This document shows, piece after piece, positions 35,427 to 43,464 of a stretch of 44,866 bases of DNA. The first letter of the stretch is position 1; each line of letters begins with the position of its first letter. The notes under the pieces were generated by a model. It had not been told where the DNA came from and did no database searches. It was given only the letters and a program-made list of their open reading frames with translations. This stretch comes from Colimorpha sp002372855. Its GTDB lineage: Bacteria > Bacteroidota > Bacteroidia > Bacteroidales > P3. The translations under genes and the position numbers were made by a program. Location: assembly GCA_946621635.1 (NCBI GenBank), contig CAMOOR010000012.1:1-44866 (forward strand), written 5' to 3'.

Positions 35427-37376
35427 ATGGAAGAGACCAACAACCTGCAGAACGCCCCCGAAGAGGCCCTGCCGAACACTGAGAACGTTGCCGCCGAGGC
35501 AGCCGAAACCCCTAACGCCACCCCCGAGACGACGGAAACCCCTGTCGCCGAGGCTAAGGAAGAGCCCGCCAACGCCGAGCAACCGCAAGAGGCTGCAGCT
35601 CCCGAAGCCGAAGTCGAGCCTGAACCCGAACCCGACTACAGCGCCTGCACCCGCGAGGAGCTGGTCGAGGCCATGAAAGAACTGATGGGTCAGGATGTAC
35701 AGAAAATCAAGAACCGCGCCGCCGCCATCCGCACCCGTTTCAACGAGCTGAACCGCGAGGTGCAGAACGCCGCCTTCGAAAAATTCATCGCCGAGGGAGG
35801 CAACAAGGACGACTACCAGTACGAGAACGACGCCGTGGCCGAGGAGATGCACCGCCTGCACGACCAGTACCGCGCCGCGCGGCAGAAATACCTCGACGAC
35901 CTCGAGCAGCAGAAGAAACGCAACCTCGAGGCCAAACAGGCCCTCATCGAGGAGATGCGCCAACTTATCGACTCCGACGAGGAGCAGGTGCGCACCGCCA
36001 TGGACAAGTTCAACAACATCCAGGAGCGCTGGAAAGCCATCGGCGAGGTGCCCCGCGAGCAGATGAACGACCTCTGGCAGAACTACCACTTCCAGATTGA
36101 ACAATTCTTCAACAAACTGAAAATCAACCGCGAGCTCCGCGCCCTCGACCAGAAGCGCAACCTCGAGGAAAAGATAAAACTCTGCGAGAGCGCCGAAGAG
36201 CTCATCATGGAGCCCTCGGTGACCAAAGCCTTCAAGGGCCTGCAGGACCTGCGTGCCCGCTGGAAGGAAATCGGTCCCGTGCCCACGGAGCAGAACGAGG
36301 ACATCTGGCAGCGTTTCTGCAACGCCGCCAACCAGATCGACGAGCGCCGCAAGGAATACTACGACCAGCGCAAGGAAGAGCTGGACAATAACCTGCTGGC
36401 CAAGCAGGCCCTCATCGACAAGGCCGCCGAGCTGACCGAGAAGCGTCCCGAAACCACCAAAGAGTGGAACGACACCACCAATGCCCTCGACGAGCTGCTG
36501 AAGGTGTGGAAGACCATCGGCCCCGTGCCCCGCGAGGTGAACGAGGAGATTTGGACCAAGTTCAAGGGCATGATCGACAAGCACTACAGCGAAAAGAAGG
36601 AATACTTCGGCGCCATCCGCGACGAGCAGGAGGCCAACTACCAGAAGAAGGTGGACCTCTGCCTCAAGGCCGAAGCCATCGCCAAGCGCGAGGATTGGAA
36701 GCACGCCACCGAGGAGCTGCTCCAGCTGCAGCAGGAATGGAAGAGCATCGGCTCCACCAGCCGCAAGGTGAGCGAAAAGGTGTGGCAGCGCTTCCGCAAG
36801 GCCTGCGACGAATTCTTCGCCAAGAAGGGCGAGTTCTTCGCCGAGCGCCGCAGCTCGGAGAGCGAGAACCTGGCCGCCAAGGAGGCCATCATCGCCGAGT
36901 TGAAGGCTCACCAGTTCGGCGACGACCGCGAGGAGAACCTGGCCGCCATCAAGGAGTTCCAGCGCCGCTGGGCCGAGGTGGGCTTCGTGCCCATGGCCGA
37001 GAAAGAGCGTCTCCAGAAGGAATTCCGCGGCGAAATCGACCGCATATTCGAGCAGCTGAAAATCAGCGCCCGCGAGGCCGAAGAGACCGCCTTCCGCGAG
37101 CGTATCCGCAACGCCGGAAGCGACGCCCGCAAGTTCGTCAACAACGAGCGTCAGGAGCTGCAGGACAAGATTGAGAAACTGCGCAGCGACCTGGCCCTGT
37201 GGGAGAACAACCTGGGATTCCTGGCCTCGAGCAAACAGGCCGACCTCCTGAAGCAGGAGTTCGAGAAGAAGATGCAGGGCGCCCGCCAGCAGATTGCGCT
37301 GATGCAGGCCAAGCTCCGCATCCTCAACGAAGCCGAGAAGGCCGAGAAAGAGGAAAAGAACGAAAACGAACAATAA
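35427..37376 (+). CDS. DUF349 repeat protein
   Basis: This 649-residue protein starts with an acidic, Pro/Glu/Ala-rich region (about residues 1-75) and continues with at least five DUF349 helical repeats of about 70-75 residues, each marked by a WK-x-IG motif (RWKAIGEVP, RWKEIGPVP, VWKTIGPVP, EWKSIGSTS, RWAEVGFVP). A coiled coil of about 80 residues ends it. DUF349 proteins are conserved in Bacteroidota; function is not established. It has its own good promoter and leads the gene string to 42503; the next gene starts 6 nt later. Confidence 0.9.
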   Translation: MEETNNLQNAPEEALPNTENVAAEAAETPNATPETTETPVAEAKEEPANAEQPQEAAAPEAEVEPEPEPDYSACTREELVEAMKELMGQDVQKIKNRAAAIRTRFNELNREVQNAAFEKFIAEGGNKDDYQYENDAVAEEMHRLHDQYRAARQKYLDDLEQQKKRNLEAKQALIEEMRQLIDSDEEQVRTAMDKFNNIQERWKAIGEVPREQMNDLWQNYHFQIEQFFNKLKINRELRALDQKRNLEEKIKLCESAEELIMEPSVTKAFKGLQDLRARWKEIGPVPTEQNEDIWQRFCNAANQIDERRKEYYDQRKEELDNNLLAKQALIDKAAELTEKRPETTKEWNDTTNALDELLKVWKTIGPVPREVNEEIWTKFKGMIDKHYSEKKEYFGAIRDEQEANYQKKVDLCLKAEAIAKREDWKHATEELLQLQQEWKSIGSTSRKVSEKVWQRFRKACDEFFAKKGEFFAERRSSESENLAAKEAIIAELKAHQFGDDREENLAAIKEFQRRWAEVGFVPMAEKERLQKEFRGEIDRIFEQLKISAREAEETAFRERIRNAGSDARKFVNNERQELQDKIEKLRSDLALWENNLGFLASSKQADLLKQEFEKKMQGARQQIALMQAKLRILNEAEKAEKEEKNENEQ

Positions 37377-37382
37377 GCCCTC

Positions 37383-38399
37383 ATGGCCAACGCAACCATA
37401 GGCTACATCTTGCACAGCGGCAAGAACTCTAAAGCCGGCTACTACCTCAAAGCCGGCTTTAGAGATTTACTTCCCGACAGCTTTTTCCGCCTCCGGCTGG
37501 AGGGCGAACTGGAAGCCTGCCGCAAGCTGTACGACGAAGACTATGTGCAGGACCGCGTGGACTACTACTGCCGCTTCAACGAGCACCGCAACCTGGGCCC
37601 CGGCGCCCAGGCCATCGGCGGCCTCCGGAAACGCAACCATGGCAGCACCTACTACTACGACAGCCGCGAGCTGCTGCAGTGGTTCGACCCGGAGCTGAGG
37701 TGGAACTACGTCTTCGGCGATGTGCGCGACATACCGCCCTACCCCTCCATCGTCAAAAGCCGCAGCCTGAAAAACGACCTCCACGCCGCAGGGCACGAGG
37801 ACAACAGCAACAGCGTGCTGTTGAAACTGGATAAATGCCGCCACTACGTCTTCCTGCGCGACCGGCGGCCCTTCGAGTCGAAAGCCGACCGTGCCATCTT
37901 CCGCGGATACATAGGCCAGCGCCCCAACAGGCTATTGTTCTGCAACACCTTCGCCGGCAACCCGCGCGTTGACGTGGCCAACACCCTTTCGGGCGGAAGC
38001 CCTTTCGCCGAGGAGAAGATTCCCAACTCGGGCAATGCGGCACCGCGCCTCTCGCTCTACGAGCATCTGGACTACCGCTACATCATGGCCCTCGAGGGCA
38101 ACGACGTGGCGTCGAACCTGCGATGGGTGATGTCGAGCCAGTCGCTGGCCGTCATGCCACGGCCCACGTGCGAATCGTGGTTCATGGAGGAACGGCTTGA
38201 GCCCGGTGTGCACTACATCGAGGTGAAAGACGACTACAGCGACCTGGAGAGCCAGCTCGACTACTACAGCGCCCATCCCAAGGAGGCCAAGGAGATGGCC
38301 CGACGCGCAAACGAGTATGTGAACCAGTTCCGCGACCTGCGACGCGAGCGCTACATCGGACTGCTGGTACTGCAGAAATACTTCAAACTGACCAACTAA
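37383..38399 (+). CDS. Glycosyltransferase family 90 protein
   Basis: This 338-residue protein resembles bacterial GT90 (CAP10/LpsA-like) glycosyltransferases involved in lipopolysaccharide or capsule assembly: FGDVRDIPPYPSIVKSR, FRGYIGQRPNR, YRYIMALEGNDVASNLRWVMSS and the C-terminal PRPTCESWF motif. It is cytosolic or membrane-peripheral. Codons 16-27 lie in a perfect 14-bp-arm inverted repeat (37427-37464). The stop TAA overlaps the next ATG by 1 nt. Donor and acceptor sugars cannot be told from sequence. Confidence 0.85.
   Translation: MANATIGYILHSGKNSKAGYYLKAGFRDLLPDSFFRLRLEGELEACRKLYDEDYVQDRVDYYCRFNEHRNLGPGAQAIGGLRKRNHGSTYYYDSRELLQWFDPELRWNYVFGDVRDIPPYPSIVKSRSLKNDLHAAGHEDNSNSVLLKLDKCRHYVFLRDRRPFESKADRAIFRGYIGQRPNRLLFCNTFAGNPRVDVANTLSGGSPFAEEKIPNSGNAAPRLSLYEHLDYRYIMALEGNDVASNLRWVMSSQSLAVMPRPTCESWFMEERLEPGVHYIEVKDDYSDLESQLDYYSAHPKEAKEMARRANEYVNQFRDLRRERYIGLLVLQKYFKLTN
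37427..37464. repeat. Perfect inverted repeat inside the GT90 gene
   Basis: CTCTAAAGCCGGCT (37427-37440) and its exact complement (37451-37464) flank a 10-nt loop. It is translated in frame near the N-terminus as SKAGYYLKAGFRD. Confidence 0.88.
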
Positions 38400-39334
38400 T
38401 GAAACGATACCTATTATTCCTGTTGCCGGCAATGCTGGCTTTTTCGGGCTGTGGACACAAGGCCGAACCCGTGAAGCTGCTTCGTTTTGAGCAGTTTCTC
38501 TTTGCGCATCAAGGCAACGCCGCCGACTTCCAGACGCCGCTGCTTAACTACAATCCCGACGACCCAGCCTTCATGGCCGCCCTCGACGACTTTGTGAACG
38601 ACCCCATGGTGCAGCGCATCTACACCGTCACCGACAGCCTGTACCACGACCTCTCGTGGCTCGAGCAGGAACTGGGCGACGCCATGGCACGCGCCCGCGA
38701 GCTCTGCCCCGAAATGAACGTCCAAAACTTCTACACCCTTGTCACCGCCGACCTCGGCAACTACCCCAACCGCGTCTTTGGCAACCTCACCGACATGGCC
38801 ATCAGCATCGACAATTACACCCTTGGCCACGTGGAGGAGATGCAACGCTTCGGCCTGCCGAACTATATCACACGCCTCTGCCGTCGCGAATACATAGCCT
38901 CCGACGTCATGGCCGATGCCGCCCGGAGCCTTATCGCCCTGCCCGACGGCGACCTGACCTTCCTGGACTACGCCATCGCCGAGGGCAAAACACTCTATTT
39001 CCTCGACCAGGTGCTGCCGTCGACCCCCGACACCGTCAAGCTCCGCTACAGCAAGTCCCAGCTGGACTGGATGCAGGAGAACGCCGAGAACGTGTGGGGA
39101 TGGCTGATACAGAACAAGGTGCTCTTCAGCAGCGACATGACGCAGCTGAACAACATGGTCGACGACGCCCCCAAGACCAACGCCTTCGGCGAAGGGTCGG
39201 CCCCTCGCACCAACGCCTGGCTTGGATGGCAGATTGTGAGACAATACATGAAAAAGACCGGAGTGTCGGTGAGCGAGCTCTTCGCCGACACCGACAGCCG
39301 CAAGATACTGGAAACCTCCGGCTGGCGTCCCTGA
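38399..39334 (+). CDS. gldB: GldB-like lipoprotein
   Basis: This 311-residue lipoprotein has a signal peptide and lipobox (AFSGC, Cys18) and the GldB pattern: RFEQFLF near the N-terminus, then an alpha-helical domain. GldB is one of the lipoproteins linked to gliding motility and type IX secretion in Flavobacterium, but homologues occur widely in non-gliding Bacteroidota, so motility should not be inferred from it alone. Its start overlaps the GT90 stop (TAATG). Confidence 0.82.
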   Translation: MKRYLLFLLPAMLAFSGCGHKAEPVKLLRFEQFLFAHQGNAADFQTPLLNYNPDDPAFMAALDDFVNDPMVQRIYTVTDSLYHDLSWLEQELGDAMARARELCPEMNVQNFYTLVTADLGNYPNRVFGNLTDMAISIDNYTLGHVEEMQRFGLPNYITRLCRREYIASDVMADAARSLIALPDGDLTFLDYAIAEGKTLYFLDQVLPSTPDTVKLRYSKSQLDWMQENAENVWGWLIQNKVLFSSDMTQLNNMVDDAPKTNAFGEGSAPRTNAWLGWQIVRQYMKKTGVSVSELFADTDSRKILETSGWRP

Positions 39335-39342
39335 AAGCCAAA

Positions 39343-39370
39343 AGTTATGAGTTAAGAGTCATGAGTCATG
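39343..39370. repeat. Heptamer array supplying the sulfatase start codon
   Basis: Four 7-bp units (AGTTATG, AGTTAAG, AGTCATG, AGTCATG) follow the GldB stop. The ATG of the last unit is the start codon of the LTA-synthase-like gene. Confidence 0.85.
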
Positions 39371-41323
39371 AAAAAGAAAGCGCATAACACATACATCTAC
39401 CTGCTGTACAAGCTGCTGCTTGCATTCGGCGCGCTGGAGGCCATGCAGATACTCTTCCATGCCGCCAACAGTCATATCTTCCACCTCGAGACCTTCGGCG
39501 AATGGGCCGGGGTGATTGGGGGCAACCTGGTGTTCGGACTGGCAACGGTCTGCATGGTGCTGGCGCCATTCGCCCTGCTGATGCTGCTGCCCACCAAAGC
39601 CCGTTGGCAACGGTGGTACCGGATCCTCACCGAGGTGCTCTACGTGCTTCCGGTGCTGTTCCTTTTGGTGGCACGTGCCGCCGACTCGGCCTACTACCAG
39701 TACACCTACCACATGCTCTCCAACGAAATCTTCGCCTACCTCGGCAACAGCGGCCCGATGGACAAGATGATACCCCACTTCATGGTGAACTATTGGTACG
39801 CCTTCGTCTTCGGCATCCTCATAATCGTGGCCTTCTTCGTCGTCAACCATCGCATACGCCTCGCCAAGCGCAACCCCAACACCGTGATGGCCAACGAGCT
39901 GATCGGCCTTGGCGCCGGACTGCTCGTGGTGTGGTTCCTCATGCGCGGCGGCTTCGGCTCCTTCATCCAGCCCGAGGACGCCACCCGCTACTGCCAGCCG
40001 AAGAACATACCCCTGGTGAGCAACAGCGGCTACAACATCGTCCGCACCCTCATGCGCCCGCAGCTGGAGCGGCACAAATACATGCCCCAGCGCACCGCCG
40101 ACCAACTCTTCTCCCCCGAAAACATCCCCCTGGCTGCCAAGACGGCCCCCGTGCTCGACACCACCCCCGACAGCCTCCGCACCCTGCCGCCCAACGTGGT
40201 GCTCATCATCGTGGAAAGCTTCGGACAGGAATACAGCGGCATCTACAACCACCAACCCGGCGCCGACACCCGCACCCCCTTCCTCGACTCGCTGGCGCGC
40301 TATAGCACCGTATATCAGGGCCGTTCCAACGGCAAACGTTCCATCGAGGGCATCACCGCCATCAACACCGGCATCCCCACCTGGATGTACGTCCCCTTCG
40401 TCAACAGCACCTATCGCAACGACAGCATCCAGGGCATTCCCACCGTACTCAACCGCCACGGCTACCACACCGCTTTCTTCCACGGCAGCCACAACGGCGT
40501 GATGGACTTCGACAAGGTATGCCAACGCATCGGCTACAAGGAATACCTCGGCAAGAACGAGTTCGAGGCCGACCCCAAGAGCCGTCCGGAGGACTTCGAC
40601 GGCGTGTGGGGCATCTACGACAAACCCTTCCTGCAATACGTCGTGCGCCGCACCAACACCTTCCGCCAGCCCTTCCTCACCACCGTCTTCACCGTCACCA
40701 GCCACGACCCCTTCCCCCTCCCCGACCAATACAAGGACCGTTTCGTCGAAGGCCCCCACCCCATCCTCAAGTGCGTGGAATACATGGACAACGCCCTCCG
40801 CAAGTTCTTCGACGAGGCCCGCCGCCAACCCTGGTTCTCCAACACCATCTTCATCATCACCGCCGACCACAGCGGCCCCGGCATCACGCCCGAGTACCAC
40901 GGCTACGACGGCTGGTACCGCATCCCCATGGTCGTCTTCGACGCCCGCAACCCCCAGGGCCGTGTGTCGCAACGCATCGTCCAGCAGACCGACCTCCTTC
41001 CCTCCATCGTCGACTGGCTGGGCTTCGACGACCGCACCCTCGCCTTCGGCCAAAGCGTCATGCAGAATCCCGAACAGGGAAATCCCGAACAGGGATGGCA
41101 AGTCTTCTTCGGCAACGACTACTTCTGCATGGTCAGCAACAACCCCTCCAACCCCACCCTCCACGACATCACCGTCATCAGCGGCATGCGCCGGGACGAC
41201 ACTGACGAGCACCTCCTGCAATGCACCTACGAGGAAGGCACGCCCGAAAACCTGCGTTTCCTCAAAGCCGTGCTGCAGCAATACTTCAACCGCGTAATCG
41301 ACAACAAACTCCTAGCCCAATGA
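39368..41323 (+). CDS. LTA-synthase-like membrane sulfatase
   Basis: This 651-residue protein has five N-terminal transmembrane helices (about residues 10-195) and a periplasmic alkaline-phosphatase/sulfatase-fold domain (about 270-600). Metal-site motifs are VVLIIVESFG and ADHSGPGI; the position of the catalytic Thr of LtaS appears to be taken by Ser in NGKRSIEG. Relatives transfer phosphoglycerol or phosphoethanolamine to glycans or lipids. The directly following diacylglycerol kinase-like gene fits phosphoglycerol transfer, which releases diacylglycerol. Residues about 567-576 (NPEQG twice) come from a 15-bp duplication. The stop overlaps the next ATG (ATGA). Confidence 0.88.
   Translation: MKKKAHNTYIYLLYKLLLAFGALEAMQILFHAANSHIFHLETFGEWAGVIGGNLVFGLATVCMVLAPFALLMLLPTKARWQRWYRILTEVLYVLPVLFLLVARAADSAYYQYTYHMLSNEIFAYLGNSGPMDKMIPHFMVNYWYAFVFGILIIVAFFVVNHRIRLAKRNPNTVMANELIGLGAGLLVVWFLMRGGFGSFIQPEDATRYCQPKNIPLVSNSGYNIVRTLMRPQLERHKYMPQRTADQLFSPENIPLAAKTAPVLDTTPDSLRTLPPNVVLIIVESFGQEYSGIYNHQPGADTRTPFLDSLARYSTVYQGRSNGKRSIEGITAINTGIPTWMYVPFVNSTYRNDSIQGIPTVLNRHGYHTAFFHGSHNGVMDFDKVCQRIGYKEYLGKNEFEADPKSRPEDFDGVWGIYDKPFLQYVVRRTNTFRQPFLTTVFTVTSHDPFPLPDQYKDRFVEGPHPILKCVEYMDNALRKFFDEARRQPWFSNTIFIITADHSGPGITPEYHGYDGWYRIPMVVFDARNPQGRVSQRIVQQTDLLPSIVDWLGFDDRTLAFGQSVMQNPEQGNPEQGWQVFFGNDYFCMVSNNPSNPTLHDITVISGMRRDDTDEHLLQCTYEEGTPENLRFLKAVLQQYFNRVIDNKLLAQ
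41066..41095. repeat. 15-bp in-frame duplication in the sulfatase gene
   Basis: AATCCCGAACAGGGA occurs twice in tandem, encoding NPEQG twice. Each unit holds the small palindrome TCCC...GGGA. The block lies between two conserved parts of the domain. Confidence 0.85.
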
Positions 41324-42201
41324 AAAAAAAGACAGCCATCATAGTAAACCCCATCTCCGGCATGGGCCGGCAGAAGAAAATAGAGACCCTCCTGAAGGAC
41401 AACCTCAACCAGGATCTCTTCGACTACACCGTGCGCTACACCGAGCGCATCCACCACGGCACCGACCTCGCCCGCGAGGCCGTCGACCAAGGCTACGACT
41501 GTGTGGTAGCTGTGGGCGGCGACGGCAGCGTCAACGATGTGGCCCAGGGCATCAAGGACAGCGGCGTCACCATGGGCATCATACCCTGCGGCAGCGGCAA
41601 CGGCCTCGCCCGCACCCTCAAGATCCCCCTCAAACCCGCCCTCGCCATCCGCACGCTCAACCAGATGAACGAACTGGCCATCGACTCCATCGTCATCAAC
41701 GACCGCTGGCTGTCCGTCAACGCCGCCGGCGTGGGCTTCGACGCCTATATCGCCCGCCTGATGCATGCCGCCAAAACCCGCGGCTTCGCGGCTTACGCCA
41801 ACCTCGTCCTGCGCGAATACGCCTCCTACAAGAGCAACACCTACCGCATGACCATCGACGACCGCACCATCGAGCGCAGCGCCTGGTTCATCGCCGTCGC
41901 CAACGGCCGCCAGTACGGCTACAACTTCGCCGTGGCCCCCAAAGCACAGCTCACCGACGGCCTCATCGACATCAGCATTATCGACAAAATACCCCTCGAC
42001 CACATTCCCATCACCGCCCCCCTGGCCTTCATGAACCTCCTCGACCACTCCCAGCATGCCGAGATGTTCCGCGGCAAGGAAATCATCATCGAGGGCAACG
42101 TGCACAAATGGGTCAACATCGACGGCGAAGGCGAGAACCTCGGCAAGGAACTCCACTTCGTCAACCACCCCCAATCCGTCAAAATCTTCGCACACAAATG
42201 A
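41320..42201 (+). CDS. Diacylglycerol kinase-like lipid kinase
   Basis: This 293-residue cytosolic protein has the DAGK/sphingosine-kinase catalytic fold: IIVNPISGMGR at the N-terminus, GGDGSVNDVAQG at about residues 60-71 and GSGNGLART. It would phosphorylate diacylglycerol or another lipid. The ATG at 41320 overlaps the sulfatase stop by 4 nt, so the pair is probably coupled: the sulfatase could produce diacylglycerol that this kinase returns to phosphatidic acid. Its stop again overlaps the next start (ATGA). Confidence 0.92.
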   Translation: MKKKTAIIVNPISGMGRQKKIETLLKDNLNQDLFDYTVRYTERIHHGTDLAREAVDQGYDCVVAVGGDGSVNDVAQGIKDSGVTMGIIPCGSGNGLARTLKIPLKPALAIRTLNQMNELAIDSIVINDRWLSVNAAGVGFDAYIARLMHAAKTRGFAAYANLVLREYASYKSNTYRMTIDDRTIERSAWFIAVANGRQYGYNFAVAPKAQLTDGLIDISIIDKIPLDHIPITAPLAFMNLLDHSQHAEMFRGKEIIIEGNVHKWVNIDGEGENLGKELHFVNHPQSVKIFAHK

Positions 42202-42503
42202 TAGTCTATTCCACCAACCCCGACTTCAACCTCGAGCCCGACGAGCCCCAGGTCGAGACCCTCGCCCCCGAGCGGCAGAAACTGCGCGTCAGCATCGAAC
42301 GCAAAGGGCGCGGCGGCAAGACGGCCACCATCGTCAAAGGCTTCGTCGGCTCCGACGACGACCTCCAGGCCCTGGCCAAACAACTCAAAACCAAATGCGG
42401 CACCGGCGGCTCCGCCAAAGACGGCGAAATCATCATCCAAGGCGAAATCAAAGAGAAAATCGTCTCCATCCTCCAATCGCTTGGCTATAGCAACACAAAA
42501 TAA
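42198..42503 (+). CDS. SUI1/eIF1-like translation factor YciH
   Basis: This 101-residue protein has an acidic N-terminal tail and the SUI1 domain (about residues 30-98: RVSIERKGRGGKTATIVKGF, then CGTGGSAKDGEIIIQGE). Bacterial YciH proteins influence start-codon selection fidelity in vitro. The ATG at 42198 overlaps the kinase stop. It ends 24 nt before the convergent NlpC gene. In a genome with several TTG/GTG starts its presence is worth noting, though no link is shown. Confidence 0.9.
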   Translation: MIVYSTNPDFNLEPDEPQVETLAPERQKLRVSIERKGRGGKTATIVKGFVGSDDDLQALAKQLKTKCGTGGSAKDGEIIIQGEIKEKIVSILQSLGYSNTK

Positions 42504-42527
42504 CTGAGGGGCAAGAGGTGAGGCCGT

Positions 42528-43124
42528 TTACTTCTTCACCCTGCCGGCCTTGTAGAAATGCTTCTTCCAATAGGTGTTCTCAAGGCTGCTCACACTGACG
42601 CCGTTGCTGGTGGACGAATGGGCGAAGAGGTTGTCCTTAAGGTATATGCCCACATGCGAAACCTTGCCGTTGCTGTTCTTGAAAAACACCAGGTCGCCCT
42701 CGCGGAGCTGCGACCGCGGGATGAAATTCACATTGCGCGTCATATCGTTGGCCGTGCGGTTGAGGGCGATGCCGTAGACCTCCTTGTAGATGGCCCCCAC
42801 AAAAGCCGAACAGTCGATACCGTTGCGGTCGGTGCCGCCGTATTTGTAGGGCACTCCGAGCCATGAATTGATGGCCTCGTAGAGCGCCATGTTGTCCTCT
42901 GCGCTGTAGGTCAGGCCCAGGGGGTTGCTGCCACGGGCGGTCGTGTTGCGCGCCACGGGGCGGGCAATGACCGGCGTCTCGGCGACCACCTCGTCGGCAT
43001 AGAGCTGCCCGATGATGAAATCCTCGTCCTCCAGGTCGCGCGACATGAAGGCCTTCAGCGAGTCGCATCCCGTCAGCAGCAGCATGCCGAGCGCCATCAA
43101 TATTATATTCCGGTATTTAATCAT
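42528..43124 (-). CDS. NlpC/P60 peptidoglycan hydrolase lipoprotein
   Basis: This 198-residue lipoprotein has a lipobox (LLTGC, Cys20) and a C-terminal NlpC/P60 (C40) cysteine peptidase domain (about 80-195). Catalytic residues are Cys105 (IDCSAF), His157 (SHVGIYL) and a third polar residue, His169 (AHSST). It would cleave the gamma-D-Glu-diaminopimelate bond of cell-wall peptides. It is separated from the FtsB-like gene by a heptamer array and lies convergent to the YciH gene. Confidence 0.93.
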   Translation of the reverse strand: MIKYRNIILMALGMLLLTGCDSLKAFMSRDLEDEDFIIGQLYADEVVAETPVIARPVARNTTARGSNPLGLTYSAEDNMALYEAINSWLGVPYKYGGTDRNGIDCSAFVGAIYKEVYGIALNRTANDMTRNVNFIPRSQLREGDLVFFKNSNGKVSHVGIYLKDNLFAHSSTSNGVSVSSLENTYWKKHFYKAGRVKK

Positions 43125-43127
43125 TTA

Positions 43128-43186
43128 TCTTAACTCTTAAACTCGTCACTCGTCGTTCGTCGTTCATCACTCATCACTCATCACTT
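43128..43186. repeat. Heptamer array, ATGAGTG/ACGAACG types, with FtsB stop
   Basis: About seven 7-bp units run between the FtsB-like and NlpC genes. On the minus strand the first unit AAGTGAT contributes the last codon (AAG) and stop (TGA) of the FtsB-like gene; the units then drift to ACGAACG and AGTTAAG. Confidence 0.8.
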
Positions 43187-43462
43187 AATAACAAAAACAT
43201 CCTCGTTGGGCCGCTTCATGTAATAATTCTCGCGCCCGTAGTGCTCTATGGCGTCAAGGTTGCCCTTCAGGGTGGCGTTGTTGATGCTGTCCTGCACGAT
43301 GGCCTCGCGCAGTTGCTCCTCCTCCTCGTGCAACGCCGAGACCTGGCGGCTCAGCTTCATGGTCACCAGAAGGTTGTTCTGGTCGAGGAAGAGTATCACC
43401 GCGGCGAACACCGCCGTGGCCACCCAGTATTTCAAACCTTTTATTTTCAGCAGTTTCTTCAT
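43181..43462 (-). CDS. Septum formation initiator, FtsB/DivIC family
   Basis: This 93-residue bitopic protein has one transmembrane helix (about residues 12-29), a coiled coil (about 33-70) and the C-terminal family motif YGRENYYMKRPNEDVFVI. It would form part of the FtsB-FtsL-FtsQ division complex. It starts 2 nt after the mltD stop. Confidence 0.92.
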   Translation of the reverse strand: MKKLLKIKGLKYWVATAVFAAVILFLDQNNLLVTMKLSRQVSALHEEEEQLREAIVQDSINNATLKGNLDAIEHYGRENYYMKRPNEDVFVIK

Positions 43463-43464
43463 GG

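Noticed and set aside
38399..39334. GldB-like protein as proof of gliding motility
   Set aside because: GldB homologues occur in non-motile Bacteroidota, and no other gliding gene is in the window.
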